64,000 nt of DNA from Hirsutella rhossiliensis (taxonomy: Eukaryota > Ascomycota > Sordariomycetes > Hypocreales > Ophiocordycipitaceae). The first letter of the stretch is position 1. The number at the start of each line of letters is the position of its first letter. A program made the position numbers and the translations under genes. Positions 20,301-31,770 of this stretch are shown piece after piece. The stretch lies in NCBI RefSeq assembly GCF_020360975.1, contig NW_025408670.1, positions 62,001-126,000 of the forward strand, read 5' to 3'. Below the pieces are notes generated by a model. The model saw nothing but the letters and a program-made list of their open reading frames with translations, was not told the DNA's origin and ran no database searches.

Positions 20301-23300
20301 AGTAAGGCGCTTATAAATATCTCGGCTACTATAGTCGTCCTTTAATTAAATAGTTAAACGGTGCCTTAGTTACTGGTTAGGTTCTAGTATACTTCTTATA
20401 ATAGTTATAGATTTTTATCTTTACTGCCTTTTCCTCCTTAGCTCCTTTTTACCTCCTCCTTTTCTTATTAGATTAGCGTCTTTAAGGCTCCTATATAAAG
20501 ATCCTTTTTTACTTTACTAAGTTATAGTAGCTAAACCTCGATCGTATACCTTAGGCCTTTCTTAGGTATCTATAGTCGCTCTTCTTCCTCTTCCTAGCTT
20601 TAATCCTTCTAAGGTTCGTTAAGGAGTTATTATAACTATAGTACTATTTAATCTAAGGCTTCTTTACTTAGTAAGAGTAGTAAATTATCTACTTTATCTA
20701 TTATTTCTTCTTTCCTCCTCTTATCGAGAGTAATCTTATCCTAGAATAACTAGTCGTCCTTAGTAAAGCACTACTAACCTTCCTTATCCTTTTTAAACTT
20801 CTTTAAATACTCTCCTAGGATTATCTTATTAAGTACGATTTTATCTAGAGTCTTAATCCTATATACCTTAGACTACTCTAAGCGCGATATTACTTAAAAG
20901 GGACCGTTCTACCTTATTTAATACTTAGCTTACCTCCCTAAATTATTTAATTATCTTATATTAAATAGTAAGATAAGGTCTCTAGGTTATAGGCTTTCTT
21001 TCCTTATTATATACTTATTAGCTTTATCTATCTTTTTTATTAATTAATTCCAATATCTTATTACTCTTTTCTTAGCTTCTTTTATATATTTTTCTTTCCT
21101 TTTTAAAACTTATACTTATACTTTAAATAATTCTTTTCTTATCTTTACTTTATCTTAGTCGATTAGTCGCTAAGTTAGGTATTCTACTTTAAAAGGTAGT
21201 ACTAGTTCCTATTTATATAGTAGGTAGAAAGCTAATATTTTATAAGACTCTTTAACTACTATTTAATCTATAAGGATTACTTAGTTAAGGTATCTAATCT
21301 ACTTACCCTTTTTCTTTACTATTTTTATAAGTACTATTATTAACCTTTAGTACCTTTATTTTATTACCGCGTTCGCCTTTAGATTATATACTAAAGTTTA
21401 GATAACTTTAACGCTTATATCCTCTAGGATATACTTAAAGTCTTTCTTTATTTTAAGCCCTCTATCGATTATAGCGTATAGTATTACGCTATACCTATAA
21501 ATAATAAAGAGTATAAATTTAGTTATAGCTCCTATAGTAATTTCCTTAACTAAGGTTACTTTTACTTATCTAGTAAGGTCGTCTTATACTTCTATAAGGT
21601 ATAAATACCTATAATTAAATAATATATACTAGCTATTAAAGTAAATCTTACTTATAAGGTAGCTAGGCGCGGTCGCGGTTATAACTTCTTAGGGTCTCTT
21701 AGTTATAAAGTATTAGTATTTTTTATAAGAAGAGATTACGCTATAAATATCGTTTTAAAGGCTAGCTTACTAATACCTATTCTTTATAAACGTATATATA
21801 ACTTATTATCCTTTATATCCTATTTACGTATAGTACTTTATAATAATCCTTTTTCGTTCTTTTAGGTTATCTATAACTAATATAGGTCCCTTTTCTTCCT
21901 TCCTAAGAAGTCGCTAAAGCTTTTAATCTTTAATATAGAAATTTAGACTCTTTAGATATAGCTTCTTATAGTCTTATTTAGAAAGGCCCTTTAACCGTTT
22001 TAACGTTTAAAGGAAGTCCGTAATTATCCTTAATTCCTTTAAGTAGTCCCCTTATAGCTTAGTCCCTTATACTACGTTTAAGTAAAAGTCTATAAATTCT
22101 TTAATATCGCTTTCTATTTCCTTATTTAATACGTTAAAATATCCTTTAGGCTTTCTTAAGAGTCTATTAGCTATACTATTCTTTTTACCTTCGACGTATT
22201 ATATAGTAAAGTTAAAGAGGAAAATATAGCTTATTTAGTAAGTTACTATAGCTTTAGGGATGTCTTTAAAGGCACCTTTTAGTTAATCGACTAAGACCTA
22301 TACGTTAGTTTCTAGGATAAAATATACGTTATATAAGTATATTCTTAGTCTTCTAAGTATACTTAATATAGCCTTATACTCCCTCTTTATCGTATTATAT
22401 TTAGTTTTTATAGGTAACTACGTTTTACTTTCGAACCTTATTAGGCGCCTCTTTCTATTAACGATTTATATTAAGACTACCCCTTAGCTAAGTAAACTAG
22501 TATTATATATTAAAATAATATCTCCTTTTTCTAGGCTAACGTCGAGGGATACTAGAAAGACTAGATTAGTAATAGCTTCCTTAAAGGCAGCTATCGCTTT
22601 TATTTATTTATCTCCCTATTCCTAATAGACTTCTTTCTTTAGTAGGTTTATAAGGGGTTTTACTAAGATAGCGAACTATTTAATCTAGATTTAATAGTAT
22701 CCTACGATACTAAGGAAAGCTCTAATATATATTATATTAAGGTATCTTATTTATTCCTTAATTTTAATAACTTTAGCTTTTATAGGGCACTTTCTATTTA
22801 TTCTATAGATATAACTAATAACTTTAGTTACTTACTAGTAGAATTTCGATTTAGCCCTTATAATCGTATAACTAAAGAGTTTAACGTTAACTAAGACTTT
22901 ATTAAGGTTAATAAGGTATTTAAAGATAAATCTCCTTACTCTTAGTACTACCTCTTTATTATTATACGTTATATTAGGCCCCTTAATACCTATATTATCA
23001 AGGAAATTCCTATAGATATTCGGTATAAGGTCTTATAGGATTCTTTATATTATCCTTATAAATTAGCCGACTAAGTTTATAGCCCCTTAAGGGAGTATAT
23101 ATATATATAAGAGGCTAATAAGTATTACGAATATCGTTAAGTTATAGCTTTTAATATTAAGAGGGATCTAATTATAGCCTAAAAAAAGGTCTAGGAAGGA
23201 AAGGATCTTATATATTAAAAAGTAGTCGCTAAACTTATCTATATTCGGCGGTAGGTTTATATCTCTTATTATAACGGTATTTATACGCGTAGTAAAATTA

Positions 23301-25433
23301 ATTAAGTATAGTCCTTTATCTTTCTTTACTACTAGGAAAAAAGGGTTCCTATAAAGCCTATGCCCTTTTTTAAGGACTTTTATTTCTAGTTTAATTTTAA
23401 GGATATCGATAACTTTCTACTCTATTGCTTTTAGGATTAGGATTAAGGCTACTTACTATACCTTATATTCTATTATCTTAATAACCTATAGTAGGGCTAT
23501 AGCTAAGTTAACTTTGCCTCTTTTTATAAAGTCTTAGGATAACGCTGCTTCTTTATTAAATAGAATACTATCGAAGATCTAGATTTCTACCTTTATAAGA
23601 AAGCCTTTAAATTATTTATAGATTACTTTAAGTCTTTCTTACGTTAGCCGCTTTCCTTTCTATATACTTAAGAATTTTCCTATTAAGTATTTTAGGTAGG
23701 GTCTAAGCTATATTTTATCTTTAACGGTATTCTATTTAGTCTTCTTTTAGTTAGGGTCCCCTTTTAGCTTTAAGCTATTTAATAGAGTATTATTAATAAG
23801 GTTAATCTTATTTACTTTTCTTTTAAAGAGAGTATTAACTCTTAGATTATATAATTTAATAGGTCGTTTCCTCCTTATCTTAACTTTAACCTTCTAGGTC
23901 TTTTAGAACTTCTTTCTAGCTTTAATAATGTTTTTCTTAAATTCTCTTATAGCCTCTATAACTATAACTTTAATAATCTCTTTTACTATCTTAGATTTAA
24001 TAGCTAGAATCGCCTTATCTCCTTTATTTATAATTAATTACTATTATACTAGTACTATTAAGGGCTCGTTTACGCTAGTATAGGCTAGGTTAGGGACTTA
24101 GTTAGCACCCCCTCTATAACTAAGGATCTTACCTCCTAGTAAGAGAATCTTAGCCGTTAAGGTATCTATAAGGGTTTCTCTTTATAATTATTAAGTAGCT
24201 CCTAGGTTATCTTCTTTAACTTTTATTACTAAAGCCTAAAAAAAAATTCTTAGGAGCTAGGTAGCTATTTCCTATATAGCCTCCTTAAGCTTTAGTCTTT
24301 TATATATATCTTTATTAACTATTAAGGTCGTAGCTTAAAAGGATTTTACTATATCGACCTTATCTAGAAGCTCCTATTTAATAGCTCCTACCGCTAGCGT
24401 AACTACCTAGATAGTACCGATTTAATATTTAACCTATATATCCTTATTCCTTAGGGAATAATTAAATAATATATACGCGGCTTTAATAAATAGTATGCCT
24501 AGGATAAATAGGACTAAGACTCTATCTAGTATAATATAAAGACGGATTAGTATCTAGGCTATACTTAGATAGAGATTAGTCTCTACCTCCCTAACTATAT
24601 CTATAAGGGACCTAGTATACGCCGTTATTAATACTCTTATTAATAGGATTTTAAGCCTATATATATTTATATATCTTTTAGTAATAAGGTTTCCTTTAAA
24701 CCTAGTATCGATTAAGGCGCTTAGAACTTTAGCTTTCTAGCTACTAAGTTATACTTAAATATAGGGTAGGTCTTATATATACTTAAGCGAGCGGAAAGGT
24801 ATAAGGACTATATTTATATATATTATAAGAATCGTTATAAGGTCCTTTAAAGTTATCTCTTAGTATCTTATCGAGAGTACTACTTCCTATATAATAAATT
24901 TATCTTTCTTTAGTCTTATTACCTTTAGAGTTTATTAATTAAATAGTCTTTAAGCTAGTTACGTTACGCTAATCGTATTAGTTATAAACCTAACTTCCTT
25001 TAGTACTTATTAGACTTTAAGGCACTTATAATCTAATTCTTTATAAGTAGGGTAAGTAAGTAGCTTAATCGGTTCGACCTAGTATTCTTTATCTTATTCT
25101 TTAACTTATACTAAAGCTACCGCGAGTTTTCCTTATAGATATTTAAGGAGGAGTAAACTACTCTTTATATTATTTTCGGCTACTTTTATAACTATTATTA
25201 TAGCTCTATAAGGTCTTATATTACTCTTTACTTTCTCTAAGGTCTAGAATTTAGTATTTTCTATACCTTAGGCTATATCTATATATCTCGTACTAAGTCT
25301 CTCGCTTAGTTAGGGAATAAAGTTAATTAGGTAATTTAAAGGGATCGGGATTCTTTTATATATAATTTCTCCGACGATTTTATCTATAAGTCTATCGAAC
25401 TTCTTATCTAGATCTACTCTATATCTATAGTAT
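20301..25433 (-). pseudogene. Gyp-A pol: protease region, RT, RNase H, integrase, RIP-inactivated
   Basis: Sense runs from high to low coordinates. RT is clearest at about 22950-23400: the sense strand gives a PQGAxNxVxxFxRIMQ-type block, then NFLDNIGIKGP near 22974-23000, the catalytic VDDIGxKGP box of one fungal gypsy lineage with Asp changed to Asn. RNase H lies below it (about 22000-22700). The integrase end is at about 20750-21700, with a C-terminal segment containing NKVERSLLSNI and VYRIKTLDKIVLNK. Frames change often through indels, and nearly all stops are Gln/Trp type. A coiled, Lys/Gln-rich tail continues to the pogo insertion. Confidence 0.65.
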
Positions 25434-25438
25434 ATAGG

Positions 25439-26006
25439 TATAAGGAACGGTGTTCCTACTATAAATAAAGCAGCTATAATATACTCTCCTAATTATATAA
25501 GCTAATAAGTAGTATATTAATTATAGATAAAATCTTATCTTATAGAGTAAGAATCGCTCGTTATTTTATATGTTATTATATATTAAACGGGTTGCCGGTT
25601 ATCGTATAATCGGGAATCGAAGGAACAGAGCTAGCTTAGAATGCTAGCTAAGACCTCTTAAGAATACTAGCACGACCAACCTCCTTTAAACACGAATATT
25701 AAAGGAACTAAGACACTTCTAGATTTACTTAAGGTATCACGGAATTTCCTAGTCTTAGGGCTATACGGCATCCTAAATCTAGTTCCGAAAGGTTCTTCCG
25801 TTTAGCTATAATTATCTATATAAGATAGTATGTCCGCTAGTAGATAGAGAGAGAATTATTAACTTTAATATCTCTTCTATATACTAATATACTACTAATA
25901 AATTCTATTGAAAATTCTACCTTATACTCCTTCTTCCCCTTTATTACGTAGTTTTACGTAATTCCTTAATTTCTTAAAATTCCGCTTTTAACTATATGCC
26001 TTAAGA
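25439..26006 (+). mobile_element. Solo Cop-2 LTR
   Basis: 568-bp LTR identical in layout to the two LTRs of the element at 58333-60919. It starts TATAAGGAACGG and ends CCTTAAGA, flanked by a perfect ATAGG duplication (25434-25438 and 26007-26011). It retains scattered CA and TG (for example near 25600-25700), so it is less mutated than the Gyp-A sequence around it and probably younger. It separates Gyp-A gag from pol. Confidence 0.9.
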
Positions 26007-26011
26007 ATAGG

Positions 26012-28230
26012 GATAATCTTTAGGCTAGTTTTTACTATTCTTATTATCTCGATTTCCTTTACGTCCTCTTTAACTCTTTATCTTTTCCCCTTATAGGTAT
26101 TAATCCCTATTATAGTTATATAGATTATCTAATTATATATATCGCTTTATTATAAGTTATCTATAATTATAATAACTAATATCCTTCCTACTTCTTTTCT
26201 TATATTACTTACTTTTAAATTCCTTAGCTTTTACTTATATAGGCTTTTATATCTCTAGGACTAGTCTAGGAAACTAGATTCTCTTATACTAGTAGCTTAA
26301 TTTAAGTAAGATAGTATAACTATAGCTTTAACCTATTTTATAAGTAGTAATATAAAGGAGTCTAGCTATATATTTACCTAGTATATAATAAGCCTTTAAA
26401 TATATATACCTATTTAAGAAAACCTATTAATAAGTACTAAGGGAATTACGCTTTTATTATCTTTTCTTTTAAGGTAAAGAGTCTTATTTACTACTTTATA
26501 TATTATAAATCCGATCTTATAGTCTTAAGAGTATACCTTATACTTATTAAGGTAGTATCCTTCTTTACTATAATAGAAGTATCTCCTAGGCTAGTTAAAA
26601 GTATTAACCTAAAGCTATATATATTAATTAAATAGGTAGTAAAATCCGATAGTATTTACGCTACCTTTTTATCTATAACTTAAAGAGTAGCTTTTACTAT
26701 TAATACGTCTTTATTCCCTATTAAGCTAGTTAAATATCTACTCTTATTAGCGAGTAAGGTTAAACTTTATATCTTTAAAGGCTTTTATTAGGTCTAAGAT
26801 CTCCTTTACGGGCTATCTAGGTTTCTTATTTATTTTCTTTAGCTCTTTAGGAAGTTTTTCTTTACCCTCGTTAAATTTAGCTTCTTTTATTACTTCGTTA
26901 ATTTCCGTAAAGAGCTAGTCTTTCTTTAGGTTCTTAAGCTTCTAATTATAGACTTTAGATACTATATCTTATCGCTTAACGTCCTAGTAAGGTACTAAGT
27001 AGTTATTAATTATATAGATAAGGCTTTTATATAAGAGTTTTAAGATAACTTTAGATATCTTCTTATTTCTCTTTATAACGTTAATAATAAGCTCCTTTAG
27101 TATTATATAATAGATAAAGTATAATAAGACTATAGATTCTTCCTAGCTATTAAGTTATACCTTATGCTATAGGTATAAGTAGAGACTAAGCTATTCTATA
27201 ACTTTTATAATAGTCTTAAGCTTTTTAGTATTATAATAGTCTAAGCGGTTATTAGTAGTTTCTAGTTATTTAATATTATATATATAGTAGTATTAAAGGA
27301 GTCTCTTCTTTACTTCTTCTTAAGTAAGTCTATCTATAAGAAATTTAATAGTAAGGGCTTATATAGAGGAGATATAGACTTCGAGCTAGTCTATTTTATC
27401 CTTATTATAGATATAGTTAACGTATATCTCCTATTTAAACTTCTTAAGGAATTTAGTTATATTTTTACTGTTAAATTTACTAATAAGTAAGAGTTATAGT
27501 TAGTAGAGTCTTCTTATAGGGTTATCTTAGCTTCTAGCGAGTATATCTCTAAGTCTATTAGTAATCTTATTAATATCTACCTTAATTTTCTTTATATCGC
27601 TAGTAGTAAGATTCTTAATAGTTAGCGTTTCTAGATATAGTATGCCTATAGATTATAAGGTTACGAAATTTAAAGTTAGAGTTTTTAGAGTTAAAGGATA
27701 TCTTATTATAACTATCTTATTACTTACTTTCTTATCTATTAGCGGGAGGTAAGCGTTCTTTATAAGCTACCGCGTAAAGGAGAGCTAAGGTTAAGGTTAT
27801 TAAGGTATCCCTTATTAGTACTTATATTAGTATTATTAGTATATATATAAGTAAGAGGTCTTAGTAGGGTTCTAGAACGGTCTAGATTACGCTATTATTA
27901 TTATTTATATCTTTTAAAGTATTATATAAGGATTATAGTTTCTTAACTAAGTCGCTAGTATTAGGGGTTATAGGGTTAATAATAGGAGCTCGGGGTTTTT
28001 TAGTATTAGCTTATTGCTTTTCCTTTACTACTAGCAAAGGCATTATCTAATTATTTATTTCCTAGTAAGTCTATCGCTTTATTAGGTCCCTAACTCTAGC
28101 TATTAAGGTAGTTATTACTTTAATTATTAAATCCCTAGATTTTATTTTTTCTAAATAGTACCGTTATCCTCTAGGTATTCTCGGCTTCGTAAAGCTACTC
28201 GTCGCTATATAAATAGAACGGAATAATAAG
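26012..28230 (-). pseudogene. Gyp-A gag region, RIP-inactivated
   Basis: The first 2.2 kb after the primer-binding site reads on the minus strand as a Gln/Tyr/Ser/Arg-rich protein; pieces include ASSKGKAISQYQKTPSSYYQ near 28000 and IYSLIILYLLYNTKGAYYQR. Position and composition suit Gag, but I see no surviving zinc knuckle, whose Cys and His codons are RIP targets. Stops are mostly of Gln type. Confidence 0.45.
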
Positions 28231-28235
28231 TTTAT

Positions 28236-28248
28236 GCCTTAGAGACTA
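28236..28248 (-). other. Primer-binding site of Gyp-A
   Basis: Two bases inside the 5' LTR the sense strand reads TAGTCTCTAAGGC, the RIP form of TGGTCTCTAGGGC that is intact at 43501-43512. TGG pairs with the CCA end of a tRNA primer. Which tRNA is not determined. Confidence 0.6.
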
Positions 28249-28250
28249 GT

Positions 28251-28634
28251 TTTAATAGGGATAAGGGTATATACCTAAAGCACGCATAGTATATAGCTAA
28301 GGATTAGTAGAGCAATTAACTACGTAATTATCTAATTATTTAGCCTATATATAGCTTTAAGGGCCTTAGGTTATAAATATAAGTCTTAGAGATTTCTTTA
28401 CTCTATGCCTCTTTATCTTTACTAAAGTCGCGTAACTAACGGTCTTTACTTTAAAAAGGAAAAATAAAAATTTAAATTAACTATAATTAAGGAAGATACT
28501 TAATTAGATAATCGAGGTCTTAATAACGCCTTTAAGTATACTTAGAAGTAAGTTAAAAGGGGAGTGCTAGGGGTCTTATCCCTTCCCCCCCTTAACGGGC
28601 TAATATTTATAGGGGTGCGATCTTACCCGTTAAA
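28251..28634 (-). repeat. Gyp-A 5' LTR
   Basis: 384 bp, partner of 13285-13662. The sense end lies at 28251, directly before the primer-binding site. Confidence 0.8.
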
Positions 28635-28638
28635 CTAC

Positions 28639-29156
28639 TTAAGAGTCTCTTCCTATTAAAGAGAGATTAGCTTTATAGCACTAACGGATTGTATTATTGC
28701 TATATAAGTAGTAGTTAGTAGCTTTATCTTATAAAGGTATTCTTTACGGTAACTCTTATAGTTACCTAAGGTAGTAGAAAAGACTCTTTATTATATAGAG
28801 GTTAGCTTAGAGAAAAGGGAAGCTCCTTTTATAAATTCTATTACCCTAGGATAAAGAGGGGGCTTAAGAGGGTCCTACTTATTAAAGAAGACTAAATTAT
28901 AGATAGTTCTATCTATTTATGCCTATAGCTCCTTTACTTACTTATCCTAGTCTTAGGGCTCTATAAGAATCGTTTTATAGACTATAAGGGCGGCAGAGTT
29001 ATTTTTCGATATTATTATAGGAAAGGGAGTAGAAAAGTTAGTTAAAAATCAGCTTTTTTAGTAAGAGGGGTAAAAGGAAGCTATAAGGGATATAAGAAAG
29101 GTGCCTTTTATAGTAGCTAGAAGGTATAAGAATACTATTCCTCTTAGGCTTATAAC
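28639..29156 (-). pseudogene. Cop-1 gag N-terminal part (C1)
   Basis: This is the remainder of C1 gag after the Gyp-A insertion, running to the 5' LTR at 29157. It matches 43971-44417 and the reverse complement of about 55840-56345. In sense it reads STTLGNYESYYKEYLYEIK and similar pieces. It retains about 165 bp (near 28780-28945) that are missing in C2. Confidence 0.65.
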
Positions 29157-29633
29157 TCTTATAAAGAGAGATATAAGAAGTATATATAAAATATATAAAG
29201 GTAAAAGTAAAAATAAGGGGTTAGATAGGTAAGGCAGAGATATTTAAATCTTATAGGGGCAGTAATTATAGTAGGGGATTAATTATTATATTACCTTAAT
29301 TATCCTTCTTTCCTTTATCTAACGCCCCTCTTTATACCTATCTAATATCTTAATTAATAAAGAAGATCCTACTTAAAGAAGCTATTAATATCCTCTTAAC
29401 TACTAAGCTTTTTACCGGTTTTTCCCCTCCTTTCTAGCCGTTACTAGTATATCTATCTTATCTTTCGCTACCTCTATAAGAATCTATCGCTACTTTTACT
29501 TCCCCTCTTACCCTTACCCTCCTCTCTATACCTCTTTTTAGCTCCTTCCTTAAAACTTATTTTTTAGCTTCCTTAGTCCCTCTTATTAAGAGAGATCTCT
29601 AAGAACTACGAAATTAAGCTACGCTTCGCAATA
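29157..29633 (-). repeat. Cop-1 LTR shared by C1 (5') and C2 (3')
   Basis: 477 bp. On its low side lies the gag start of C1; on its high side lies the RNase H end of C2. One LTR between two internal regions in the same orientation is the product expected from LTR-LTR recombination between two insertions or a tandem integration. Confidence 0.8.
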
Positions 29634-30301
29634 TACCCCCTTAGCTATAGCCTGCCCTTATAGAAAGGGTAAAGCTAAATACCTAGGCCGGTAAGCGTAT
29701 AAAGGAGGTCTTAGTCTATACTTATCCCCTACTTAAGAAATCTAGGTTTTAGCCCTAGGCTCTTTTAGACTTACTTTAGGAAAAAGGGGCCTTAAGGAGG
29801 ATATTAAGTCCTATAAGAAAAGGGGGATTCTCTAAGGATAAATCCCTTAAAAGGGGTCTTTAAAAAGAATAAGTCCTAATTAAGCTAGGGTTCTTCCTTT
29901 AAGATAAGTCCTAATTCCTCTCTTTAGCTATAGACGTCTCCTTCCTCTTATATACTATTAGCTCCTCTTATAGACTCTTAAGGCAAGCTTCTAAGGATAG
30001 CTTCTCTTAAATATCTTTTAGCTTAATTTACTATAAAAAGATAGCTAGCTTCTACTTTAGTAAGGGCTTCGTAAGACCGTTAGCTTTTATTAATATAGTT
30101 AGAACTTAATAGACGGAAATAAGTCCCTTTTAGACCTCTTAGCGTAACTTATACTAGTAAATATCTATATATTATAGCTAGGTTAATAGCTTACTATTTT
30201 CTATAAGAATTTATATAGTTTATATATTATTATATTTTATAGCTAATAGGGTTAGAATTTATAGTTATAGATATAATATACCCCTATAAGCTCTTTCTAT
30301 C

Positions 30302-30487
30302 TATAAGAGTCTTTAACTATTATAGGTTATAGGCTTAAGCTACGGCCTAAGCTATATAGTTATATATAGAGGGCTAGATCCTATATATATATATATAGGC
30401 TAGCTATATATAAAAGAGCTTTATATAGCTTATTAATATTATTTAATAGACGGTACCTATATATATGCTTTTACTTACTCTATAATA
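30302..30487 (+). repeat. Gyp-B 5' LTR
   Basis: 186 bp. It contains TATATAAAAGAG near 30402-30412, a TATA box for the element, followed by ATAGCTTATTAAT. The segment just after the LTR, GTATAAGCTATTAAC, is partly complementary to this. Confidence 0.85.
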
Positions 30488-30559
30488 GTATAAGCTATTA
30501 ACTAATAGACCTAATAAATATCTCCTTAAAAAGGGCGTAGCTTTTTTAAGGGAGCACCC

Positions 30560-31770
30560 TACTACCCCTTAAGCGGATAGGAAGTATCGTAGCTATCCTA
30601 GAAGCGATTAAAAGCGCGACGGCTAGTAAGAAGAACGAGGTTCTCGCTATACTAAGGGAGCTATCTACGAGACTAGTATTAACCCCTACGACCTTTATAA
30701 TACCGGTTATAGCGGTAGTACTACTAATATAAAAGCCGCTTCCTTAGCCGACTTAGGATAGTAAGCCTAAGTCCTTTTACTTCTTCCTTAGCTAGCTATA
30801 AACGAAGTTTATAATAAATAAGAAATAGGGCCTAAACGGCTATTATAATATAGCGTAGTATTCGCTCCTTTATACGCTACTAGAGCCCTAGATATAGAGG
30901 ATCTCTAGATTCTAAGATAAGGGCGGCCCTAGGGGTAGACGCGACCTATAGGACTTCTTTTAATATCTTATATATATATTTAGCAACGTATAAGAGTAGG
31001 AGAAAGTATAAGATAGGCTATAGACCCTTAGGTAGAGGGATAGGCAGTCCTTTAGCGAATTCCTCCCTAACTTTAAAGAGACGCTCTTATAAGCGGCGGG
31101 AACTATAGTATAGGAAGATAGCGTAAAGTTTATATAGTTATAGAACTTAATTATACTAGCTTTATAAGAGCTACTTATCCCTATAATTATACCTATTAAC
31201 TATAGTAAGTATATAAGCTAGTTAATAAAGGTAGTATAGGGCTATAAGTAGATACTATGTTTTTAAAAGCTTTATAAGTATATACTATATAGCGGTAATA
31301 TAATTACCGCCCTTTTATAAGAAGAATAGCTAACTATTAATATTAATAAAGATACCTTAATATCGGCTACCTATATAGACCGAGCTAAACGTAGTAGGAA
31401 GTTATTATTAAATACCCCTTATACTATTTTACTCTCTAAGTAGCGGGCGAAGTAGTTAATAAGTAAGGAAATTAAGAAAAGGAAGGCTAATAGCCGCTAC
31501 TTATATTATAGCGTATTTATATACTTTATATTAAAATGCCCCTTCCTTTTAGCTAAGCGGCCTATAGTAGTTTAAGTAGCGAAGATAGAACCGCTCCTTA
31601 CCTTAGATAATAAAGAAGACTCTACGCCCTTAGGCTTAAAGGAAAAAGAATAGCTTTAAAGTAAAGATAGGCTCTAAAGCCCTAATTACTAGTACTAGTA
31701 AAGGGGAAAGAGGAATTATCCGCTTATATAAAAGAGGAGCTTACTTTAATATAGGTTATAATTAATAACT
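30560..31770 (+). pseudogene. Gyp-B gag, RIP-inactivated
   Basis: The plus frame begins with EAIKSATASKKNEVLAILRE-like sequence near 30600, and a basic KLLLNTPYTILLSKQRAK segment follows near 31410. No zinc knuckle survives visibly. Stops are mainly Gln/Trp type. It precedes the protease, as expected for Gag. Confidence 0.55.

Larger units (their letters stand above)
13285..28634 (-). mobile_element. Gyp-A: large Ty3/gypsy element, about 12.5 kb without nested insertions
   Basis: LTRs of 378 bp (13285-13662) and 384 bp (28251-28634) start TTTAAYRGG and end CCYRTTAAA. The left flank TTAC (13281-13284) and right flank CTAC (28635-28638) are a RIP-altered 4-bp duplication; the empty site is seen in C2 near 44045. 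Sense is minus: a primer-binding site follows the 5' LTR at 28250, and a GGAGGAG polypurine tract precedes the 3' LTR at 13663. Gag and pol occupy 28230-20300, and a further roughly 5 kb with two unrecognised frames lies between integrase and the 3' LTR, which is long for the family. Nested in it are the pogo element 18074-20298 and a solo Cop-2 LTR 25439-26006. The body is RIP-saturated. Confidence 0.8.
8883..29633 (-). mobile_element. Cop-1 Ty1/copia copy 1 (C1), split by Gyp-A
   Basis: Minus-strand copia element: 3' LTR 8883-9352, RNase H, integrase, protease and gag up to 13284, then the 15.3-kb Gyp-A insertion, then the gag N-terminal region 28639-29156 and the 5' LTR 29157-29633. It carries the same RT deletion as the copy at 55363-62949. 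The 5' LTR also serves as the 3' LTR of the next copy, so C1 and C2 form a tandem with a shared LTR. It is saturated with RIP changes. Confidence 0.8.
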
